From Puffinus mauretanicus (lineage: Eukaryota > Chordata > Aves > Procellariiformes > Procellariidae): a stretch of DNA of 64,000 bases. Below are positions 48,601-60,600 of this stretch, piece after piece (position 1 is the stretch's first letter; the number at the start of each line of letters is the position of its first letter). Under the pieces are notes generated by a model. That model searched no databases. It saw only the letters and a list, made by a program, of their open reading frames with translations, and was not told the DNA's origin. The translations under genes were made by a program, and so were the position numbers. The stretch is from the NCBI GenBank assembly GCA_023333565.1, contig JAJKFH010000227.1, positions 868,001 through 932,000 of the forward strand, written 5' to 3'.

Positions 48601-51600
48601 CTCAGTCTCTGCTTGAGGAGGAAACTGCGCGTAGACACTGCCCCTCTGGCTTCAGCAGTCTTCCTCGATACTGCTTTGAATATTGGCATAAAGACTTCTT
48701 GCAAGCATAGCTGGGAAAGTCTGAAATCTCTTTTTTTTTTTTGATATGTTTATTGCTCTGAAATAATTCCAGCCTCCTGACCGCATTCACGTCTGAGAAG
48801 CAAGAGGCAAATAACAGCTCTAATTTAAATGGGATGGCTTTGTAATCTGATGCCCGCAGAAATGAGCTTCTCTACTCATCAAGCACAAAGCCATGCAAAG
48901 ACGTAGCTCATTCCCAATTGCCTGTTGAGTATCTTTTGTCCGAGTTCATTTATTTTATCCGTAGGCATCAAAGGAAGATGTAATGCATATGTTCACATCA
49001 ATTTCCATTTAATGGACTATTGCTCATAACGTCTCTGCATTAAATTAGGAGATTTGGAACGTCTCCACCTCTGAGGCTGCAGGGAATAATGCTCTGCTAG
49101 AAAGTCTGGAGTGCTAGCAGGGCATAACGTCTTGGGAGAGTTTCTGTGGCTTATGTGCTGGATGGGAAGGCGGATTGTGGCTGGTCATTGCCCGGTGCAG
49201 AAAGTGGGAGACCACAAAAAGTTGTGTGTCTAGGCACAATTGCAATAGTCTGCTTGAACAGAGGTTTGGAAACGTGTGTGTGGTGGGTCAGATCCCGAAT
49301 ACCTTCAAGGAGCTGGAGGGCTGAGACGGAAAATGGTTTTATTCCCTCTGTCAGAGCTGTGTCCGCACGGGGTTTTGCAGACTGACATGAATTTGCTTGG
49401 CCACTGGTCAGTTTGAAGCCAAGCTGATGAGCTCAGAGCAGCTCTGGGATGTTGTTGGAATTTGGGTTGCTGAGCATGCTTAATGATAAGCTGTTCTTGG
49501 AGGTCTGGGCTGTTAGCTCAGTTAGATGAGCTCATATTTGCCTTATGAAGATAGTGTAGACACACCAAGTTCCAGGAGACACTGCGTTTTCCTGTCGTCT
49601 TAGCCAGGGACATGCGGTCCCTCCCCATCCCAGTTATAACTGCCCGAGACAGTGTTCAGATACTTACTGGGAAGGAGCACTTGATGTTTTTCAAATGTGT
49701 TTGAGAGCCTAAATGCCCTCCAGTCCTCCAAACGGGCTCTGACAGGTCCTTTGGTACGTTTCAGATAGGAAGTTGCTTTTCTTCTGGAGAAGGTAGGACT
49801 TGGAAAGACCAGCTGGTTGTGATGGTAAATGTCCAAAGAGGACATAACCTTGTGCTGGCACGTGAATGGGCTGGAGACACGTTACAAGACCTCTCTTCTC
49901 TTTGGTTTCATTTGTAGGAATGTGCGGTAATATTTTAATCCCAACGAATTATCCTCTGAGGACTGTTCTGAATAGACCAGCTGTCAGTAATTACACAATG
50001 AATTCAGGGCACTGTCTACTGGGTCCAGCAAGTCTGGCCTTCCAAACAAATGCGCTCCTGGGCAGTGGAGCCAATGAAGCCTGCTTTCCTATTTGCCTTT
50101 GTATCGTGTTTGAGCTTTTGTTTGGCTTACGGCTGGGTGATACTCAACGAGGCCTGATCTGACACCAACGTCCTTCCCTCACTGGGGACATAAACAGGGT
50201 TTGTCACTTCTAACCTGATGCCTGTTTCAGTGAGAGTCATGTTAGCTTAACAGCTCTGGGGCTTTGCCACCTCTGTTAAATTTGACTGGATCCATGGGTG
50301 GACTCAGCAGTTAGTCTGGAAGGAGAAGGGGAGATGGGACCGGGAAGCTCAGACCCACACCCCTTGCTCAAGAGGTTGGGTCAAAAATCTCCACCTGTGT
50401 CGGTGGTGAAGGGCAGGAGCACATCCACTGTTGGAGTTCCCCGTGATGGGAAAGCCAGGAAATGTCCTGGTGGTAAGGACAATGGATGGAAAATTGTGCT
50501 GCAGCTGCATCAGAGCACTGACTGCGGGTTAGAAGTCTTGCAGATCTCAGAATAGGTGTCACGAGGAAGCGCTGGGATCTCTGTCCTTGATGGGTTTTGT
50601 TTTGGTTTGGTTTTTTTTAAGGTGGATAGTCTAGATGGGTTCTTGAGGTCTTACCGGGTCTGTTTTCTGCTGACCGATGCATCTCCTAAGCAGCATGACA
50701 TCAAGCAGGAAAAATAACAGACCCTTTAGTGCCCTGCATTCCCACGGCAGGGGGACATCTTGGGACACTGGCTTTTAGGTCAGGGCACATCATTAAAATA
50801 TGCTGGCTTCACAAGGACAGCCCAGACACCGAGGTGAGCTGTCATTTAGTCCCTCTTTCTCCTCTAATTGCTGTTGGTTGTGTCTCTTGATCTAATAAGC
50901 TTGAGATGACGAATTGACCTGTTCTTTTCTCTCCCCACCCCCTGCAGACCTGGGATGATGAGCTGGAAAGATCAGCCCACGCTTGGGCTCAGCAGTGCAT
51001 CTGGGACCACGGGCCTAGTGCCCTCATCAGGTCAATTGGGCAGAACTTGGCGGTTCACTGGGGCAGGTAAGAGTTGGGGTGCTACCAGCTCATTGCAAAG
51101 AGCAATTTAGAGCCAGCTGGAAAGGTTTGTCTTGTTGATGCTTCGCAGAGCGCTGGGGAGATGGGGGAGAATCAATAATTGGTATTGCTGCCGTGAAACG
51201 GTTGTGGTGATAACATCTGCAGCCACCTTCAGCTGACTGTTCCCAGCAAACCAGCCTTGATGTGGGTTACTCCATTTATCTGCATCTCCGGGTACTGCAG
51301 CCGCAAGGTGCCTGCGGGCACTCCTGCTGCGCCAGGAGAACAGCTACAGAAGCGTAACCCTTGCTCCTGAATCTGCTGTTTCGGGGGGTTTCTGGCACCG
51401 TGCTGAGAACCGGCTGAAAGCTGAAGTTTCTCAGGAACAACGTCTGGACTTAGCTGCGAGTTCAGAACTCATTGCTCTCAACTTTTTAATTATCTCTTGC
51501 TGTATTTCCCATAAATATTTATCCAGCTCCTAATTTCTCTTTACTGAAACCACTTTGCAGATTTTTTTTTTTTTCGACTTCCTGGGGAAGGTTTTTAACC

Positions 51601-54600
51601 TAGAGTTGTTAACTCGGCTCGGAAAGCTGATGTTAAAGCTTCCAAATGGCTTTGCCTCTCCATCTCATGGTGCCATTTGTTTATTGTTAAGCCCCTGTCA
51701 TTAAGCCTGTATAGGTTAAGCTTGCTTTGTATAGCAAACATTTTGTACGTGCTCAGGAGCCCTAATGGGTGGAAATGCAGTTTTGCTTGTTGTAAATCAG
51801 GTAGAACTTGGTTGAAAGCAATGGAAATTTGCTGGTGTGAAATTGGCCTGATATAAAAATTGGGCCCGTTTTTGTTGGCAGAATTAAATAATGATTGGAA
51901 AGTAGTTAATCCATTGGAAACAAAGTCAAAAGATCAGGCTGTTCTTGGCTCTCCTGCAAGCGTTCAAGATGGCCCTGGGTTACTGATGGAGGTAGATCCA
52001 ATCTCCCTCCCTTTGCAGTCACTGAGAGGAAAAAGAAATCAGATTTATCTCAGTTTTTTCAGGAACGGGCCATAACTTGATTGCCTCAATTTCCTCTCCT
52101 GTAAAATAGGACTCGGAAAGTATTCACTTAATGACATCATGAGAGTAATGTTTTTAAAATACTTCTAATGAATGATTTTTAATGAAGAGTTGGCTGAAAG
52201 AACAAACTCCAGTTGGTAATGATATCATTTGTATTTCTGGCCGCTTGCTTTATGTGAGCTGTTGAAAGCAATAAAAAGCAGTGGGTTTGAGGCACTGCTC
52301 TCCTTTGGTACAGAATTTGCAGATTGCTCTGTTTGCTCACTGGGTACATAGCATGCAAAACGCATATGTGTTTCTATAGGTACTTTTAACACTATTTGTG
52401 TTCCCCCAAACAGCACAAGTAGCATCAGTGCTGGCGCAGACTGCAATATCTGGTGCAGAGCCCGCACAAAGCAGCGTACGCGGGGGCTTGGCGCAGGGGA
52501 AATCGCTGCAATAAAAGGTGGGGTACGTGTGTGGTGCAACTGTTCTGCACCAGCCCTTGGTGTGATGCGAGTGTGAAAAGGCCGCTCGCTTTCCAAGGTC
52601 TTACGGTGCTAACTGCTAGCGTACTTCCAGATTTAGCAAATTGCCCGGTGGTAAAATAGGTACGTGATGGCTTTCGGTTTAAGATGTTTCGCAAACCTTA
52701 ACTTCTGTTTACTTTCAAAATACAGCTTTCCGCCAAACTAGAAGTTTTTTGTAGTTGTGTGGAAAAGTCAGGAGGACGTTTCAGGTCAGCGGCACTTGAA
52801 GACCATGTCAAACCTATAAATAATACAGAAGGTCAGACCGGGCTGTGAATCTGAGGGAAAAAAATAATCTTTAACATTTTCCGTGAGATTTTTTTTTTTC
52901 TGTTCTGACCATGTTACTGGGTCCTTTAAGCAACACCTTCTCAATGAATGAAACTTCAGAAACTTTTATATAAAAATTAGCAAAACTTGGATTTAAAAAA
53001 TCTGAGCTGACAATATGGCAAGAGGCTACAGGTGGTGTTTGAAAACTCCTACCAGACCTCGGTGATTTCAGCTGTGACCGGTCTTTGCTCCCTCAGGTAT
53101 CGGTCTCCAGCTTTCCACGTCCAGTCTTGGTACGACGAAGTTAAAGATTACACGTACCCGTACCCTCATGAGTGCAACCCGTGGTGCCCAGAGAAATGCA
53201 CTGGCTCTATGTGCACGCATTACACCCAGGTAAAGGAGACGAAGGGCGCTCTGCACCCCCCCCGTGTCCCCGTTGTCACCGCAACCCGTGCCCGCAGAGG
53301 GGTAGCTCGCTTATTTTCACCAACTGCGTTGCACTTGCAGATAGTCTGGGCCACGACGAACAAGATCGGCTGTGCCGTGAACGTCTGCAAGCAGATGAAC
53401 GTCTGGGGAGAAATCTGGGAGAACGCCGTCTACCTGGTCTGCAACTACTCGCCGAAGTAAGGCAGAGGAGCTGGGCTCTCTCCAGCTTTCCTAAAACTGG
53501 CAGGTTGCTTAACTAGCCCGGGATCTGGGGAAGAGATTTCAGGCAGTCTAGACTGGTGGTTGTGGCTTTAAATTTTCTCTTTAGACGGCAGCACAGAGCT
53601 GCTTCAAGACTTCAGAGCATTGCCTGGAAAACTGAATGAGGGGCCGGGGCCAGGCGGGAGCTTTGATGTTCCTGCCGCGGGAAGGAGGAGCAGGAGATGC
53701 CGGGACGGAGCTGGCGTGGGCCGCCAAGCCAGGCTTGCTCGCCCTCCGCCGCTGGCCGGGCGGGAGGGGGTGGGCTGGTGGTTCACGCCGCTCCAGCAGC
53801 CGGGTGGGCGGCCGTATCGCGACACGTTTTTCACCCCCTCCCTGCAAAACCTGCTGGTTTAAACACCCCGCTGCCTCGTGCAGAGCCAGCCCTGCAGCGG
53901 TCGCTGGTGGAGGCGAAGCGAGCTGGGGCCCGCCGCGAGGAGCTGCGAAGAGATAAATCCCAGACCCGATGAGCTCCCCGTGGCGTAAAAGGAAAAACAA
54001 GTGGCATAGCTAAATCTTGACTGGTGCAGTCAACTCGGTGGTTTGATTAAATTTCAAAATGAAAATCGCATTTCTTAACTACTACATCCAGGAGAAGTTT
54101 CCTCCCTGGCAATGGCAATTAACATTTTCTGCTTTAATGGCTAATAGGAGAAACATTCCCGCTCCAAGTCCGTGGCGATTTAAATCTTAGCAACAAAACG
54201 AAATAGGGAAATCGCTATACACAAATGGAGCGGCTTGGAGAGCGTCTGACTTCTGGAGATCGTAGGGCAGGGTAATGCAGAGAAATAAGACGTGCGGGTG
54301 CAGAGCTGGCAGCTCGTAGTGCGACCCAGGCAGAGCCCTGCGGGTGGGTTGTCTCAGCCCCTCTCCCCCCGTTAGCTACTGAGGACGTGGCGCTTGTGGT
54401 TTGGTTGGGATTTAATAACCTGCTCCTCGCATGGGATCGCACCGTCTCCCGTGGAGCTCCCGCAGCAGGCTGGGCTATTTGTACATCGTCCGTTCAGGGC
54501 TGCTGGATGGAAAAATACTCTATTTCTGCAGTTTCTGCTTAATCTTTTCTCTCTGGCATCGGTGCGCATTGTCCTCATCTAGCCTTATAGGTGGAGACAG

Positions 54601-57600
54601 CTGAAAGAGCAATAACCAACGGGTTCGTAGTCATGGGCTGAACTCCGGCTCCTTCAGCCTTCTCAGCCCCTGAAGCCTGCAGTGCAGAGTGCCAAAAAGG
54701 GCTTTTGTTTCTGGGTAGTTTCTTGAGGAAAACGCAGTAATCCATTGATGTACTTCTGTTTACGTAAGATAGCAGTATTTATATTGGAGTTTAATGTAAA
54801 TGTGATATTGCATGCAATTTATCTAAGTAAACCCCTAAAAATGTCATCTTGGAGGTGAAATGAGGAGGAACATTTTTCTTACAACCAGCTTTCCTGGGCT
54901 GGTTGTTTAGTCTTTGCTGAGTTGTTCTGGGCCAGGACGATGTTTCTGCGACCTCAGAGGCAAAACTGGGGACTTGAGGATGCCAGGTTGGGTGAGGAGA
55001 ACGTGCAAAGCGCTGCTCTGCTTCCCAGATGTGGCATGAGGGTCCATGTATTTCTGTTTGGAAATGGCTCCAGATGGAAAATGGAGCCACTTTTCAATGG
55101 TAAGAGCTGTGCTCCAGCCTGGCCCGTGCAGCTGCCTGGGGTGTTGCAGAAAATGGTGGGAGGCTCGCGGCTCTGATGGACAAGAGAGGTGAAGGCAAGC
55201 GCCGGGCAAATGGGAGGCAGCAGCCCCTGAGCCCGCTGAGCTGTCGCTGGAGCAGCACGGGGATGGGAAGAGCGGGAACAGGCCGTCTTTTCCCGATTTA
55301 CAGCCCCTGTCCAAGGATGAGCGCAGCAGCAACACCCATTTTCCCCACTCCCTTAGTGCCAGGCGGTCTCGGGGGCTTGGATGGGTATTTGGTCTCTTCT
55401 CCCAAGTAACAGCGATAGGACGAGAAGAAATGGCCTCAAGTTGTGCCAAGGGAGGTTTAAACTGGACATTAGGAGAAATTTCTTTACTGAAAGAGTGGTC
55501 AGGGCTTGGAACAGGCTGCCCAGGGAAGTGGTGGAGTCACCGTCCCTGGAAGTATTTAAAAGACGTGTAGATGAGGCCCTTAGGGACATGGTGTAGTGGG
55601 CATGGTGGTGTTGGGTTGACGGTTGGACTCGATGATCTTAGAGGTCTTTTCCAACCTTAATGATTCCATGATTCTGTGATTGGGTGTCTGATGGGTGCGC
55701 GTTGCTCCTGTGCTTGCAGGGGCAACTGGATCGGAGAAGCCCCGTACAAGACCGGCCGCCCGTGCTCCGAGTGCCCGCCGAGCTACGGAGGGGGCTGCCA
55801 GAACAACCTCTGCTACAAAGGTACGGGGTGGGGAGCTTGGGGAGAAGGCTGGAGCAAACTTATGCCTGGAAATTTTTAATTAGAAGCAGCTGCAGCTTTA
55901 CACACCTTTTAATTAGCCATCCGTAATATTTCGACATCGCAGCACGTGGTGAATCGGTGGCCGCTGCTGAAACCGAAAAGCCCCGAACTGCTTAAAACCT
56001 GGGGCTGGGATTCGGCGCGTTTTCCCCGGTGAAAATGAGGGCGAGCGCTCGGATGCGGGGAAGCTGCTCTGAGCTTACATGGGTTTGGCTCGGGAGCTCC
56101 AGCGGGATTTTGAGCTGCGGGCAGGAGCGATCCCGTCCTCGCGGGGTTTGTTTGGGAAGGGAATGTTCTCCAGCGCTTACAGGAGGCGACGTGGGTGGGC
56201 AGAGCTTGGCCGCCCGCCCCGCTCCTTCAGGGGCCGGGGACGGAGCGTTTCTCTCCCCACCGTGGTTTTTACGGCTGCAAAATGAATATAGCGATTCGTG
56301 TCTCTTGGAGGAGAGGAGGGGATCGTCCTCCTGCTTTTCCTGAAAAAAAAAATCTAAAAAATATTCTTCACACCGAAATCTCCCGTGAAGCAGTGCTATC
56401 CCCCCAGGACGCAGGGTTTGCTGGGGTCATGCATTGAGGGCATTTTTCTTCTCCCGTGTGTTTTGCTTCACAGAGAACTGGGCTCTTGGAAACAGGCAGG
56501 TTCCCTGGAGAGCTGCCCAAAGCAAAGGCTTGTTTTGCTGCAACGTTGCGTTTATCATTTTTAGCCTGGGGTTGTGGGGGGTCCCCGGGGTGCAGGGGGG
56601 GGCAGCGGGTAGAGGGGAGGGGATGCCCGGTGGTAGAAAACCCTCTCGGGGCCACCGTCCATCATCGCTTTGTTCGCATCGTTCCTCTCCTCATTGCCGA
56701 GGACGAGAGCGGCACAGGGTTTCGGGTAGGACCGGCCAAGCAGAATGAATTTTGCTGGCACCGTTCCCCAAACCCCTTTGCAGCAGCAGGCAGCTTGTTC
56801 TCCATCCGTGGGTAAAGCGCGGGGTAAACCCGCCGCAGGCGCTGAGGCCGGGATCACGCGTAGCAGGACCTGTGCTTTACCGGAGGAGCGGCTGAGGCCG
56901 TGCTGATGGGCTGGTTTGAAGAAGCAAACCCAGGTGGGAGGAGAAGAGGTCTCAGCCACCTTCCCAAACGCGAGGGCCCTCTTCTTGCACGTGTCCTTCA
57001 GCAAATTTGTGTTTTCCTCCAGAAAGAGCTGTATGGGAAACAGAAGAAGAAATAGCAGCGCTTTTTTTTTTCACTAATTGGTGGAGAACATTTCAAACCT
57101 TTATTGCAAGGTGCTCTAAATGCTGCTTCGTGCGCAGAAGAGCGGGAGAGGAGCAGATCTCCCCTCCTGGGGCTGCAGCAGCCCTGCGCTGCCTTTAACG
57201 GGCATGTTTGAGTTTCCCACTATTTAAAAGCAGATCCTCGTCAAATTAAATCGCCTCTCTCAAAATATGAACCTGTCCGACTTCCCCATCAATGCGAACA
57301 CGCTGTAATTATTTTTAATCCCCTCTTCTAAGAAGATTACCGTTACGAAGATCCCGTCATCACCGAGACGGATGAGACTAACGAAGTGGAGATTTCGCAG
57401 GTTGCGGAGCAAAAGCCAGCGCGGTTCTACCCTCCCGAAAGCAAGCCCAGCAAACCCATCAAGCCCAAGAAAGTCATCCCGGACTCCTACATGAGTAAGA
57501 TAGCTTCTTTCTTTTTCAGCTCCTACAAATTTTAAAGTACCTCTATAGGAAAAGGTGCAGAAAGTGATGAGGAGGCTCGGCAAAAAAATAACTGGGAGGG

Positions 57601-60600
57601 TGTTTGAGTGGAGGGGGAGGTAATCTGGGCAAAAATTCGCTGTTAATTATAGCAGAAGCCTGCCAGAAGTGGGGAGCAAAGCTTCCAAAAGCCCTCGTGC
57701 CTTCGGCACGTCAATCTGCAATAGTTATTTGTTCTTTTAAGACATCTCAGGGAATGGGGATGAACCGAAGGTCCCCAGATCAGTAATCACTTTAGGAAAT
57801 ACTGGTTTTATTTCCCAGTTAAAATACTCTACACTCAGCAGTTACCCCCTTTGCAGCTTCTGGGTTTTCTTTTTTTTTAATTTGTTTCCTTTTTATTTCT
57901 TGCTTGGGAAGATTTCTGAAGTTATTTGTGGAGCTGGTAGTACTTCCTCAGTTGTTTTCTAATGGCTGTTAATTAAAAGAGACTCATTGTGAAAACCAGG
58001 TGAGGCAAGCCAACGCATCCTTTTCAAGTTTATCTACCAGCATCTCAAGAGTCTGTAATTAAATGGAGAATGAGAGCTCTGGCTGCAGACCTCAGGCTGT
58101 AAATCAAAGCCTGCAGCTGTCAGATGTCTCTTCCTTGCTAATATTTCCAAAGACACCTGTCTCAGGTGAAGGGCTAAAGAGGCACGAACTGCTGCAGGCT
58201 GGTTGGTCTGTGATAAGATTTTATCTCGCTGCACCAAAGACCTCCAGGAAGGATGCACGGTGGTTGCTCATCTCCGTAGCTCAGGAGCAGGCTGTGGCAG
58301 TCTCCTTCCTTTTTTAAAATATTTATTTTATTTTATTTTTTTTCTCTCCAGCACAAGTCATTACCTGTGAAACCAAGATGAGAGACAAATGCAGAGGCTC
58401 AACATGCAACAGGTAGTGTTTTGTTGTTACCTCTTGGAGCGCTGCGGGAAAAAGTGGCCTAAAAATTGTCCAGTTCTTGCAAATGCAGGATAGGCTATAC
58501 TATGTATTTTTTGTGACTATCCAGGTAGATCTCTTTAAAAACAAAACCCCCAAAAAACAAACCAACCAACCAAACAAATAAAAAACCCCTTAATTTCTCT
58601 TAATACAAAGCCTTCAGCCAAGGCTGGCAATAAGGTGACTCGGTTTATTTTATTCCGCCATGATGACCCACAGTTCCAGGTGTCCAAAATCGTTTAATAA
58701 ATTTTGGCAGTCACTTTTGAGCCTTTTTCATGCATTCCACCACTGTCCAAGCCAGACCAATAATTCATGGCTTGTCCCCTCCCAGCCAGTCAAGAACTTC
58801 TAGTTAAGGTTTCTGCAAAGAACAGGACAGTTTATCACTTGGAGAAAAACCAAATCCACAGAATCTAAATATTGGTCGGGCTTGTAAGGAGGGTGGAGAA
58901 ACTGTTTTAAAAAGTAGCTATTTTGCAATCTTGTTTTTAAATGGAAGAGTTACGTGAAATGAATGGAATGACTATTAAGTGAAATAGAGTCAAAGTCTGT
59001 TTTTCTTGAATTGTTTTTTCGCCACCCTCAAAGATATGTATCTTTACTAGGTATTTGTGCCCAGCTGGCTGCTTGTACAGTAAGGGAAAGGTCTTTGGAA
59101 CATTTTATTATGAGAGTGTAAGTACCTTTTAATAGCTCATAGATGTAATTTGTGGGGAGTTAGCGGTAATAACAGAAATGGGAAATGCCAACAATTCTAG
59201 TGCAATTTGGCTTTTCGTGTTCGCCAGTTGTGGTGCCATAAAATGGTGCTAATAAAGATTATCTGTATTTTCCTCATCTTGGTGATGAAAAAAAGAAGCA
59301 GTCTGGAAAGGCAAAGTCATTCCAGACTTGATTTTGTCATGAATGCCCTTAATGTGTGATGAAAGCCATGGAAAGTGGGGGATGGGGATCAATAGACAGC
59401 TCTTACAAAGATCTCTTCTGTAGTGTGGGCAGCTGTCATGCTAAACAGAAACTTTATACGAAAAACACTGTTAAATGTTGTAACTAAATAATATTTTGGG
59501 CTGATTTGCTGGATCTTGAATTAGCAAGATAATTTATAAATAAAGCATGGCACAGTTTTCCCATCAAAACTACTTTTGGGGTGAAGAAAGGTTGAAGATA
59601 AAAGGGTTTTTGTGCACAAGCATGTTTGCTTTCCCCATTCGCACTGTTGGTGCATGACTGCATCGCCCATGATACATCTTTGCCCTGCAACTTCTGTGAT
59701 TGCAGACAGCCGCCGCCTCCAAGTGGTTTCAGCAGAAATATTTTGGGTTTGAATATTTTGTTGAGAACTGGAAATATTTCATACTGCTCGTTAATTTCCA
59801 ATGCTGCTTTTCTTCTAAATTGTATCTAAATGTACGGTTTTGTTATTTAAAAAAAGCTGGCCATTCAACCAGGCAGTGCTTAAAGTAGTAATAATGATAG
59901 AAGAATAAGGTTGCGTTAGGAGAGCAAGATTTAACAACCAGATTCCAAAGGAGTGTACTCAGTTTATTTTCCATTTGGCGCTTTGGTGGTGGTTTTATTT
60001 CTTCATTTTTTGCCCAGCGGTTGATCAGCATCGCACTGTGCATGAGATTTATTTCACATACTATTTGTATTTGTGCTCTTGTCAGTCATCAAGCATATGT
60101 CGTGCTGCAATTCATTACGGCATCCTGGACAATAAAGGAGGACTGGTTGATATCACGAGGAAGGGGAGGACACCGGCTTTTGTGAAGTCTACCAGGAACG
60201 GCGTGGAGTCTTTTAGGTACTACCTTCATGGAAAAGTTTTTGTGTTTGCTTTAAATATAAGCAGATGTTCAGTCGTCTTTGTTACTCATAGGTAGACATA
60301 GTGATTCAAGTAATTCCAGTATGCTTATTTTTTTAATAAATGTTTTTGTTTGCTTCTTTTGCAGGAAAAGTAAGCCTTCAAATGCGTTCATGGTTTCCAA
60401 AGTCACAAGTAAGTTTTAAAAGTTGAGAAGAAACCACTGTTGTTAGAGTTTTATGGGATACTTGAAAACACCATTCCTTACAGTGCTCTGTTTCATTGTA
60501 AGTGGTCATGTCAAATAGTTCAGCATCCCAACTAAACCCTAGAATGCCAATCCATCACCCGTTATGGGCAATTCCACCATCAACCACCTCATTTTTCTGT

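Noticed and set aside
49503..49580. tRNA-like opening (gttagctcagttagatgagctc) resembling an A box and D arm
   Set aside because: There is no matching acceptor stem, anticodon arm or B box (GGTTCGAATCC) at the right distance. Probably coincidence or a SINE scrap.
53581..54000. Open frames on both strands in CRISPLD2 intron 5 (up to 139 codons)
   Set aside because: They lie in a GC-rich intronic patch, are low in complexity (Pro/Ala/Arg/Gly) and have no splice support.
55381..55596. 71-codon open frame considered as a small gene
   Set aside because: It is the C-terminal remnant of a CR1 LINE ORF2 ([20 protein letters not shown]) and continues into the CR1 3' end.
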